Shown piece by piece: positions 1 to 6,586 of a stretch of 9,296 bases of DNA. The position numbers and the translations under genes are program-made. The stretch is from Gracilibacteraceae bacterium (GTDB lineage Bacteria > Bacillota > Desulfitobacteriia > Desulfitobacteriales > Syntrophobotulaceae). Where the stretch lies: positions 1 through 9,296 of the forward strand of contig JAIRRL010000026.1 of assembly GCA_031255985.1 (NCBI GenBank). Direction: 5' to 3'. The notes below the pieces were generated by a model. That model did no database searches and was not told the DNA's origin. It worked only from the letters and a program-made list of their open reading frames with translations. Position 1 is the stretch's first letter, and every line of letters starts with the position of its first letter.

Positions 1-2280
1 GGCGTGCTGTCGCAGATGAGCGTAACTTCGGCCATTGATCGCGTTGTTTACTATATTCAGACAGAATTAGCTGAAAATGTCACGGGCTTGGTTATCGCCA
101 CCCGCCCGGACGTGTTGCCGCATGACTGGGGGCAGGTAGAATGGCTGGAATTCGGCGGCAGGGAAAATATCGCCCTTTCTTTTTTCCGGCTCTGCCCGTT
201 GAGCGAGCGCAAGATCCGGCTTTATTTCCAGCGGGTTTCACCCTCCAGTTCCCGCTATGGCATTGACGAATATCTCGTGAAGATGAAACCGTCGATTTTT
301 GCCTGGCCGATGGCGCTGGAATACGCGGATCAACTGTTGCAGGGCTATGGCATAACCGGACTCAAGGGGGTGGAGACGCGGGCCGAAACGCTGAAACGCA
401 TCATATATCTGCGCTTCAAGCGCGAGTATTTCACGTATAAGGAGCGGCCGGGCGCTTCCGTGGCGGAGGATTTGTCGCAGGACGATTATGTCGCCCTGGC
501 TCAGGATTTTGTCTGGAAAATGATAAGGCTCATGCTGACGGAAAACCGGGCGTATATTTTAAAAGAGGAAATTGAGGCCCTCAGCGCGGCGCGGTATAAC
601 GGGCTTGAGAGCAAAGTGGTGACGACTCTGATGCGTCAGGGGCTGCGCGAGCGAAAAAGGGACGGCATGTATACCTTCGTCCACTTGGCGTTTTTTGAGC
701 TTTTGGCGGCTTCCTATCTTTTAAACGAGGCGACTTATGAGGAACGTTCTCTCTGGCTGCATCACAGACAATTCAGCGGGATTCGCTTTTTCTATCATGA
801 ATTGCTGCGGCAGGCCGAACTGGTGCCGGTAAAACTGTGGGACGATTTGCGGGACTGGCGGGCGGACATGCCGGAGGATACCGAAACCACGGTGGAGGAA
901 GTGGCGATTTACTGGCCGTTCGTTGATTCGGTTCGTTTTCAGCAGTATTATTTTGAGCAAAACGATCTGCGGGAATTGGTGCTGTACGGCGAAGTTGATT
1001 TTTCCGGCCGGACGCTCTCCAATCTGAAAAACATCGAAAAACTGGGCCGGGTGGAATATTTGGACGTGAGCGACGTTCCTGTCCGCAATTTGAGTCCGCT
1101 CCTGCGTTTGCGCGGGCTGCGGGGGCTTGATCTGCGCAATACGGGGATTCAGTGGCGCGGTAATTTGCCGTATTTGGAGGAATTGACGCTGGAGACGCTG
1201 GCCGTGTCAACCAACGCGAGCGCTCTGCTGGAAAAACTGCTCAAACTGCCCCTGCGGCGGATTTATATTGAGACGGCGGCTTACAGTGATTTGTATCTCG
1301 ATATTTGGCAGGCGCGTCAGAACGGACGTTTTGTGGCCCCGACCAAACGCACCCGGATAGATGAAATGGAGGAACGCTGGCGTATGCCGCGCTCCGAGGA
1401 TGAAATCCCCATCCTTTGCGCCGTGTTTGAATTGGAATGGGAGTGTTTCGACCGGATAAACAACGCGGAAGCGACCTATTGGAACGCGCTGATGCTCGCC
1501 GCCTGCCTGTATAAGCAGGATGAAACCGATAAAAATGAGGAAAACTACGAATTGTTCCGCCGCCTGGCTCCGTATCTGGACGACCGGACGGATCATGTGG
1601 GCATGCAGTTTCACTATCAGTACGGTATACTCCTCTCACACCGCAAGGATATCGAGGAAGCCCTGTACCATCTGAAAATGGTTTATGAAAGTTCGCAGGT
1701 GGGATTGGAACAGAAAGTACGGGATACGGTCGGCCGCAAGATGATTGATCTGCACGAGCGCTGCGGTCGCAGGGAGGAAGCGGAAATAATCGCGGCGCAG
1801 TTGACTTTGCAGCGGGCGATGGTGCCTGAGGCGGTGCAGAAGGTTCATATGGACGCCCGGTATCAGGAAGGCGCGGTTTTCGTGGAGCGGCGGGATTATA
1901 AAAAGGCGGAGGAATATATTCAGGAATCGCTGCGCATGGCGGAGCGCTATGAGGGTGGCGAGCGGGCCTCGGTCTGGTTTTGGCAGTATCATCTCCTGGT
2001 CGTGCTGCTGAACCGCACAAACCGCATGAATTTTACCTACCCGCATTTCCAGAGAATGGAAGCCTTTTTACATCAGATGGAAAAAGAAGGCGCCGGCGAC
2101 GTTATAGACGCCCGCAACGCCTTAAAGACCGAACAGATGATGACGCTGTGGATGCAAGGCAACAGCGACGAAGCTTACTATGTTGCTCATGATGTTCTCG
2201 CGGCCCCCAATGTCAACCATAGCGCCAGGGAAGCCGCGCAGAGCATAATTGACCAGTATCGCCGCAATGAGGCGATTTGA
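1..2280 (+). CDS. STAND/NACHT-like NTPase with LRR and TPR C-terminus (5' end outside window)
   Basis: C-terminal part of a large NLR-like signalling ATPase; such proteins sense a ligand through C-terminal repeats and switch an N-terminal effector, and several bacterial ones act in phage defence. The frame is open to base 1, so the GTG at 4 is probably not the true start. Residue numbers count from that GTG. Seen: a sensor-1-like strand LVIATRPD (29-36), which in NACHT ATPases follows Walker B; helical/winged-helix region to about 220; the motif FVHLAFFELLAASYLL (225-240), matching the F-x-H-x-x-F-x-E-x-L-A-A hallmark of NACHT/STAND proteins; leucine-rich segments at about 321-397 (LRELVLYG, VEYLDVSD, LRGLDLRN, LEELTLE); then helical, TPR-like repeats at about 480-740. 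Walker A, Walker B and the effector domain must lie upstream. A general transcriptional regulator of the same class is an alternative. Class fairly sure; function unknown. Confidence 0.75.
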   Translation, partial: GVLSQMSVTSAIDRVVYYIQTELAENVTGLVIATRPDVLPHDWGQVEWLEFGGRENIALSFFRLCPLSERKIRLYFQRVSPSSSRYGIDEYLVKMKPSIFAWPMALEYADQLLQGYGITGLKGVETRAETLKRIIYLRFKREYFTYKERPGASVAEDLSQDDYVALAQDFVWKMIRLMLTENRAYILKEEIEALSAARYNGLESKVVTTLMRQGLRERKRDGMYTFVHLAFFELLAASYLLNEATYEERSLWLHHRQFSGIRFFYHELLRQAELVPVKLWDDLRDWRADMPEDTETTVEEVAIYWPFVDSVRFQQYYFEQNDLRELVLYGEVDFSGRTLSNLKNIEKLGRVEYLDVSDVPVRNLSPLLRLRGLRGLDLRNTGIQWRGNLPYLEELTLETLAVSTNASALLEKLLKLPLRRIYIETAAYSDLYLDIWQARQNGRFVAPTKRTRIDEMEERWRMPRSEDEIPILCAVFELEWECFDRINNAEATYWNALMLAACLYKQDETDKNEENYELFRRLAPYLDDRTDHVGMQFHYQYGILLSHRKDIEEALYHLKMVYESSQVGLEQKVRDTVGRKMIDLHERCGRREEAEIIAAQLTLQRAMVPEAVQKVHMDARYQEGAVFVERRDYKKAEEYIQESLRMAERYEGGERASVWFWQYHLLVVLLNRTNRMNFTYPHFQRMEAFLHQMEKEGAGDVIDARNALKTEQMMTLWMQGNSDEAYYVAHDVLAAPNVNHSAREAAQSIIDQYRRNEAI

Positions 2281-2467
2281 GCGGCAAGGCGGGACGGAGT
2301 TAAGAGTTAAAGTTGAGAGCAGGGGCAGAGTAGAGACGGGAGCAGAGACAGAGTCGATAGTTGAGATAGAGTTGAGAGTTGGAACAGGAGTGGGACGGAG
2401 TTAAGAGTCAAGGGTTGAGAGTGGGAACGGGAACGGGTGCGGAGTACAGACGGAGTGGAGACGGGAA
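2281..2467. repeat. Purine-rich degenerate repeat spacer
   Basis: The gap between the NTPase gene and hypB is almost wholly G/A-rich on the + strand and built of related short words. A 17-bp exact direct repeat, GGGACGGAGTTAAGAGT, lies at 2291-2307 and 2392-2408, 101 bp apart. The word GTTGAGAG occurs at 2312-2319, 2371-2378 and 2414-2421. The two large units (about 2291-2340 and 2392-2453) align imperfectly along their length. I see no open reading frame, no convincing promoter and no terminator hairpin. The hypB ribosome binding site (GGAG, 2457-2460) sits in its last bases. Its origin (slippage-expanded low-complexity DNA or a dispersed genomic repeat) cannot be told from one copy. Confidence 0.7.
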
Positions 2468-3106
2468 ATGACGGAAATAGAAGTTAAACAAAATATTTAC
2501 GCGGAAAACGACCGCATAGCCGCGGAAACACAGCGCTTTCTTGCGGCGGCCGGAGTGACCGCCATTAATATAATGGGCGCGCCGGGCGCGGGGAAAACTT
2601 CCGCCCTGATCAATATCATCCGTCGCTTGCCCGACCGGACGGCGCAGGTGATTGAGGGCGACATTGAATCAGAGATAGACGCGCTGAAACTGAGAGAACT
2701 TGGTATCCCGGCCATACAGATCAACACAGGCGGCGCCTGTCATCTCGACGCGCCAATGATCCAAAAGGCCGTGCGGGAACTGACTCTGCGGCCGGGATAT
2801 GTTTTCATAGAAAATATCGGCAATCTCGTGTGCCCGGCGGAGTTTGAGATAGGGGAGCGGGTGAAGCTGCTTGTTTGTTCCGTTACGGAAGGGAGCGACA
2901 AGCCCTACAAGTATCCGCTCGCTTTTGAAAAAGCCGGGGCGGTTCTGCTTACCAAATGCGATTTGCGAGAGTTTGTTGATTTTGACCTGGATTTTTTCAG
3001 CGCCGGTTTGCGCGCTCTCAATAAAAAAGCCCCTTTGTTTGAGGTAAACGCGAAAACGGGGGATGGCTTCGCGCCGGTGGCGGAGTGGCTGCAAAATCTG
3101 CCTTGA
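2468..3106 (+). CDS. hypB: Hydrogenase nickel-incorporation GTPase HypB
   Basis: SIMIBI-class GTPase that, with HypA, delivers nickel to the large subunit of [NiFe] hydrogenase in the cytoplasm. At 212 residues it is a short form: it lacks the N-terminal CxxCGC motif and the His-rich stretch of longer HypBs. Seen: P-loop GAPGAGKT (37-44); EGDIESEIDA (63-72); QINTGGACHLDAPM (84-97), with Cys91 and His92 of the G-domain metal site; IENIGNLVCPAEF (114-126), giving Cys122; SVTEGSDKPYKYP (138-150), a HypB signature; the base-specificity motif reads TKCD (162-165) instead of NKxD. The start ATG has GGAG seven bases upstream. No hypA or other hyp/hydrogenase gene lies in this window, so its client enzyme must be encoded elsewhere. 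UreG is the nearest relative, but the CHLDA and GNLVCP motifs favour HypB. Confidence 0.93.
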   Translation: MTEIEVKQNIYAENDRIAAETQRFLAAAGVTAINIMGAPGAGKTSALINIIRRLPDRTAQVIEGDIESEIDALKLRELGIPAIQINTGGACHLDAPMIQKAVRELTLRPGYVFIENIGNLVCPAEFEIGERVKLLVCSVTEGSDKPYKYPLAFEKAGAVLLTKCDLREFVDFDLDFFSAGLRALNKKAPLFEVNAKTGDGFAPVAEWLQNLP

Positions 3107-3195
3107 AAATTGACCGGAAACTATTCGGAAAAATATTTGGAAAAAATTTCATTAAAAGAAGGAAACAGTAAATTAATATAGAATAAGTAAATATG
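3107..3195 (+). promoter_or_regulatory. AT-rich stretch upstream of comEA, possible promoter
   Basis: After hypB the sequence turns abruptly AT-rich, unlike the GC-rich genes on both sides, which suits a promoter zone for comEA–comEC. A TTGACC at 3110-3115 resembles a -35 box, but the best partner 18 bp on is only TATTTG (3134-3139). Other A/T words such as TATAGA (3177-3182) lack a good -35. I therefore place the promoter here by composition and position only. Confidence 0.3.
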
Positions 3196-3292
3196 GAGAC
3201 CCATTGAGGGAGACTTCCTTTGGCGGGCGTTTAAACCCGCCGCCAAAGGTTAGCCGAGTTCCGAGGCGAGAGCAATCGGCGGAGGTGGCCCT
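3196..3292 (+). promoter_or_regulatory. Structured 5' leader of comEA
   Basis: The last ~95 bases before comEA can fold into two adjacent hairpins. The first (3217-3249) pairs CCTTTGGCGG with CCGCCAAAGG perfectly; an alternative inner pairing GGCGGG/CCCGCC around the palindrome GTTTAAAC leaves a 3-nt bulge. The second pairs GCCGA (3253-3257) with TCGGC (3276-3280) and ends directly against the Shine-Dalgarno GGAGGT (3281-3286), so folding could affect ribosome access. No U-run follows either hairpin, so a plain terminator for hypB is unlikely. I compared it from memory with common riboswitch cores (cyclic-di-GMP, cobalamin, TPP, SAM, T-box) and saw no match. A regulatory role is inference. 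Confidence 0.4.
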
Positions 3293-3967
3293 GTGAGTAA
3301 CGTGCGCAAATTTTTATGGTACGGTGTGCTGGCGGCGCTGGTGTTGGCGGCGGGATTCAAATATTTCCTGCCGGTGCGGGAAGCGCCGCCGTTGGAGCAG
3401 GAGCTGGCCCGGCGGGAAATAGTCGTTTATGTCACAGGCGCGGTCGCCGCCCCAACCCTCCTGCGCCTGGAGCCGGACGCCCGGCTGAATGACGCGCTGG
3501 AGCAGACGGAACTGTTGCCTGAAGCGGATCTTTCTTTATTAAACCCGGCCCAGCCGCTGAAAGACGGGCAGAAGATCATCGTACCTTTTTTGGCGGTGGC
3601 GGAAACTGCAACGGAAACAGCGGCGGAAACTGCGGCTGAATCCGGGGCGAACGGAGGGAGCGGCGGCGAGACGGCGACCGCGCCGATCCCGGCCCCGGCA
3701 TCCGTCCCGATATCCGCCCCAGCGTCTGCGCCGGCTCCGGCGCCTAAGCCCGCGGCGGCGGCAAATTCCGGTTTGATCAACATAAATACGGCGACGGCAG
3801 AGGAATTGACCGCCCTGCCGGGAGTCGGGCCGGCCATCGCGGGGCGGATTGTGCTGTACCGGGAGGAGAACGGCGGTTTCGGTTTGCCGGAGGATTTGAT
3901 GAATGTTTCCGGTATCGGCCCCAAGACTTTCGCCAAACTTGAAGCCCGTATCACCACCGGCTGGTAA
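3293..3967 (+). CDS. comEA: Competence protein ComEA, DNA receptor
   Basis: Membrane-anchored double-stranded DNA receptor of natural transformation, which binds incoming DNA outside the membrane and passes it to ComEC. The 224-residue order is the Firmicutes one: one N-terminal membrane helix (about 7-26), an SLBB domain (about 42-98, containing VYVTGAVAAPTLLRL and DGQKIIVP), a low-complexity linker (about 100-156) rich first in Thr/Ala/Glu and then in Ala/Pro, and a C-terminal helix-hairpin-helix pair (about 160-224: ININTATAEELTALPGVGPA and LMNVSGIGPKTFAKLEARI). GTG is chosen as the start because a full GGAGGT lies six bases upstream and the membrane helix follows at once. It forms an operon with comEC, with no gap. 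The long Pro/Ala linker probably spans the cell wall. No comEB (dCMP deaminase) lies between them. Confidence 0.96.
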   Translation: MSNVRKFLWYGVLAALVLAAGFKYFLPVREAPPLEQELARREIVVYVTGAVAAPTLLRLEPDARLNDALEQTELLPEADLSLLNPAQPLKDGQKIIVPFLAVAETATETAAETAAESGANGGSGGETATAPIPAPASVPISAPASAPAPAPKPAAAANSGLININTATAEELTALPGVGPAIAGRIVLYREENGGFGLPEDLMNVSGIGPKTFAKLEARITTGW

Positions 3968-6421
3968 ATGGCGGACGGTTGGATTAAATTCAGTCTGGCG
4001 GTCATATTAGGCGGCGCGGCTGCCGTCTGGGGCGGTACGGCCGTTTTTGTTCCGGGGCTGGCCTTGGGGATTTTGCTGACGGCGGCTGTTTTGTTCTGGC
4101 AGCCGCGCGGATTCTGGGGTTATGAGCAAAAGCCGCTCATCATATTTTTGGCGCTGGGTCTCCTGGCCGGCTTTCTCTGCGGGGCGACGGGCGAGCGGTG
4201 CCTGGCCCCGCCGCTTACCCTCGCCCGGACGCCGCTGGAAGGCCGGCTTTTGGATTGGTGGGTTGAAGGAGATAACGCGCAGGGCGTTATCCGCCTGAGC
4301 GCCTCGGCCGCCGACGCGCAAGGCGGAGCGGGCGGGGCGTCGGCCGGCGCGAAATACGCCCTGCGCGTATGGGGAGACGCGGCGCAATTAGCCGAGTCGG
4401 GATGGGCGGCTTTGCAACCGGGGGATACGGTTTCCTTTACCGGGGATTTAATTCAGCCGGAGCCACCGCTCAGCGGGGGTGATTTTGACGCTCCTCTTTT
4501 TTACGCGACGCGGGGATTGAGCGGCAAAATCACTGCCAGGTCGGAAGCGGCCGCGCTCGAAGAAGGACGGCCGCCGCCGGCCTGGCGGCTCCGGCTGGGG
4601 GTCAGACGCTGGGTGGAGAAACATTGGCCCGGCCGGGAAGGCGTGATTGAAGGCATATTATTCGGACAGACTTCCCGGCTGGCGGAAGAAGACGCCGAAC
4701 GCTATAAAATCACGGGAGTTTATCATGTGTTCGCGGCTTCCGGCTCCAATGTCGCTTTTGTCATAGCTCTCGCCTGGGCCGGTTGCTTTTTCCTGCCCCG
4801 GCGGGCCAGAATTATGGCGGTTTTGGCGGCGGTGGTATTTTATGCTTTGCTTTGCAACGGCAATCCGCCGATTTTGCGCGCCTCGCTTCTGGGCGGCGCT
4901 GTTTTGCTGGGCCGCCTGGGGCAGGGAAGGGTTTCCGGTTTACGCTGGCTGGCTCTGACGGCCATGGGGCTTTTCGCCTTGAACCCGCTTTACCTGAAAG
5001 ATATTTCCTTCCTGCTTTCTTACGGGGCCACCTGGGGAATTCTCGTCGTCACCCCGGCGCTGGATCGGCTGTCCTGGCTACGAGGCTGGCCGCCGGCTCT
5101 GCGCGCGGCGGTTCTGATATCTATCGGCGCTCAGCTGGCCATCACGCCCCTTTTGCTTACCGCCTTTCAGCGGCTCTCTTTGATCGGTCTCGCGGCAAAT
5201 GTGGCCGTGCTGTTCCTGTTGGGCGCGGTGCTGGAACTTGGCTTGCTGGGGATGCTCACCCTCTGGCTGCCGCCACTCGCCTACGGGTTTTATCAGGCGG
5301 CGGTCTGGCTTGTTTCCGTATCCGACGCCCTGCTGGCTCTCCTGGCCCAGGCGCCGGGCGCTTATGTCTGGGTCGTCCATCCGGGACTCTGGTTTTACAT
5401 TTTATGGTATGTATGCCTGTTCCTTTGGGTTGGGGACAGGGAAAAACTGGCCTTCCAGGCGCGGGTTCAGATTCGCCGTCTGGCCGCTTTTTGCGGCTTT
5501 CGACTGCGGTCGTTTTCTGCCGGGGACGGCGCGCCCGGCGGCGGCGAGTGGGGGAAGCGGGCGCGCCGGCTGCTGCCACTCGCCGTACTGTTGCTTTTGC
5601 TTTATTCTCCCTGGGATGCGCGGCAAGGACTGGAGATCACCTTTTTGTCCGTGGGCCAGGGCGACTGTATTCTCATACGCACTGCGCGGGAAACCGCGCT
5701 TATCGACACCGGTCCCAGGGACGAACGGCGGGATGCGGGCGAGGATACGATCATGCCTTACTTGCTCAGGCAAGGCGTCCGGCGTCTGGATTATGTTTTC
5801 CTGACCCATGAGGACGCCGATCACACGGGCGGTCTGCCTTTTCTACTGAACAATATCCCTATAGGACGTCTCATTTTGCCGGACACGGGCGACAGGCTCA
5901 ACTCCCGGCGCTGGGCGGAGGTGCTGACAGCGGCGGCGGCGACCGGGCTGACGCCGGCCCAAACGCTGTATTGCCAGGCCGGTGATGAACTGACTTTTGC
6001 TTCCGGTATGCGGATTTCAGTCGCCGGGCCGGCGGAAATTCTTGACTGGGAAGGAGACGGCAACGAACATTCTCTGGTTTTTTATCTTTCTTACGCCGGC
6101 TACACCGTTTTCTTCACCGGCGACATGGGTCTGCCGGAAATGGAAACATTGCGGGCGCGGGGCTATATCCAGCCTGCGGATTTTATCAAAATACCGCATC
6201 ATGGCAGCAAAAACTCAATGGACGCCGCCTGGTGGGATCGCTTCGCTCCGCGGGCCGTTTTCGTTCAGGCCGGGGCTAAAAACTCTTTCGGTCACCCGGC
6301 GGCGGAAGTGACCGAGTACTGGGAGGAGCGCGCCGTACCGCTTTACCGCAATGACACGCAGGGTACTATCCGTCTCATGGTAAAAAATGGAGCATGGACA
6401 GTGGAGAGCGGGCGGGATTGA
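3968..6421 (+). CDS. comEC: Competence protein ComEC, DNA uptake channel with metallo-beta-lactamase domain
   Basis: Polytopic inner-membrane protein that carries single-stranded DNA into the cytoplasm during transformation (ComEC/Rec2 family). The 817 residues are full length. Seen in order: hydrophobic N-terminal helices (about 8-72); an OB-fold/DUF4131-like extracellular region (about 87-190); the Competence domain of many membrane helices (about 225-490), holding the family motif YHVFAASGSNV (252-262); a short hydrophobic segment (about 535-546); and a C-terminal metallo-beta-lactamase-like domain (about 556-805) with GQGDCILI, the metal motif THEDADHTGG (613-622), FFTGDM (715-720), PHHGS (743-747) and FGHPAAEV. 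These residues are the ones expected for an active nuclease-like domain; activity is inferred. ATG follows the comEA stop codon with no gap and has no good Shine-Dalgarno, so translation is probably coupled to comEA. Confidence 0.97.
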   Translation: MADGWIKFSLAVILGGAAAVWGGTAVFVPGLALGILLTAAVLFWQPRGFWGYEQKPLIIFLALGLLAGFLCGATGERCLAPPLTLARTPLEGRLLDWWVEGDNAQGVIRLSASAADAQGGAGGASAGAKYALRVWGDAAQLAESGWAALQPGDTVSFTGDLIQPEPPLSGGDFDAPLFYATRGLSGKITARSEAAALEEGRPPPAWRLRLGVRRWVEKHWPGREGVIEGILFGQTSRLAEEDAERYKITGVYHVFAASGSNVAFVIALAWAGCFFLPRRARIMAVLAAVVFYALLCNGNPPILRASLLGGAVLLGRLGQGRVSGLRWLALTAMGLFALNPLYLKDISFLLSYGATWGILVVTPALDRLSWLRGWPPALRAAVLISIGAQLAITPLLLTAFQRLSLIGLAANVAVLFLLGAVLELGLLGMLTLWLPPLAYGFYQAAVWLVSVSDALLALLAQAPGAYVWVVHPGLWFYILWYVCLFLWVGDREKLAFQARVQIRRLAAFCGFRLRSFSAGDGAPGGGEWGKRARRLLPLAVLLLLLYSPWDARQGLEITFLSVGQGDCILIRTARETALIDTGPRDERRDAGEDTIMPYLLRQGVRRLDYVFLTHEDADHTGGLPFLLNNIPIGRLILPDTGDRLNSRRWAEVLTAAAATGLTPAQTLYCQAGDELTFASGMRISVAGPAEILDWEGDGNEHSLVFYLSYAGYTVFFTGDMGLPEMETLRARGYIQPADFIKIPHHGSKNSMDAAWWDRFAPRAVFVQAGAKNSFGHPAAEVTEYWEERAVPLYRNDTQGTIRLMVKNGAWTVESGRD

Positions 6422-6444
6422 AGCGGTTTTCCGGGATTAACAAA

Positions 6445-6485
6445 GCCGCAAGAAATTTCCGCCTAAGCGGTAAATTTCTTGCGGC
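6445..6485. terminator. Long hairpin in the convergent comEC / malic enzyme gap
   Basis: GCCGCAAGAAATTT (6445-6458) pairs perfectly with AAATTTCTTGCGGC (6472-6485). Inside it, CCGC/GCGG closes a CTAA loop, with a single bulged T at 6471, giving 18 base pairs. It starts 23 bp after the comEC stop, in the space where the malic enzyme gene arrives from the other side, as expected for a shared terminator. The + strand continues GTCTTCTC, while the minus strand continues TTTGTTAATC. U-tracts are weak both ways, slightly better for the minus strand. Confidence 0.6.
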
Positions 6486-6507
6486 GTCTTCTCATGTTAT
6501 CAGTTCT

Positions 6508-6534
6508 CCGCCGTTTGGCGGCAGCAGTTTTTTT
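6508..6534 (+). terminator. Second hairpin with T-run downstream of comEC
   Basis: CCGCC (6508-6512), loop GTTT, GGCGG (6517-6521), then CAGCAG and seven T residues (6528-6534). The stem is short but all G/C, and the T-run is the best in this gap. It reads as a rho-independent terminator for the comEA–comEC transcript. The six bases between stem and T-run are more than usual, which lowers confidence. Confidence 0.45.
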
Positions 6535-6586
6535 CGTCTGCTAAGATGTGCTGATTACCCGCCGGCTTCGTCTTAGGAAGCATCCT

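Noticed and set aside
4..6. GTG at base 4 as the true start of the NTPase gene
   Set aside because: The frame is open to the window edge, and the protein would begin just after the expected Walker B position, so the gene is cut by the window rather than starting here.
1241..2020. 259-codon minus-strand frame inside the NTPase gene
   Set aside because: Proline/arginine-rich shadow translation typical of antisense GC-rich DNA; no motif.
3196..3292. Cyclic-di-GMP-I riboswitch suggested by GGTTAGCCGAGTT near the comEA start
   Set aside because: The conserved GCAAAGC-type core and the 5' half of the aptamer are missing; the likeness is limited to a few bases.
4783..5811. Long + strand frame (342 codons) inside comEC
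   Set aside because: Shadow frame of a GC-rich gene; comEC's own frame carries continuous family motifs across this region, while the shadow has none.
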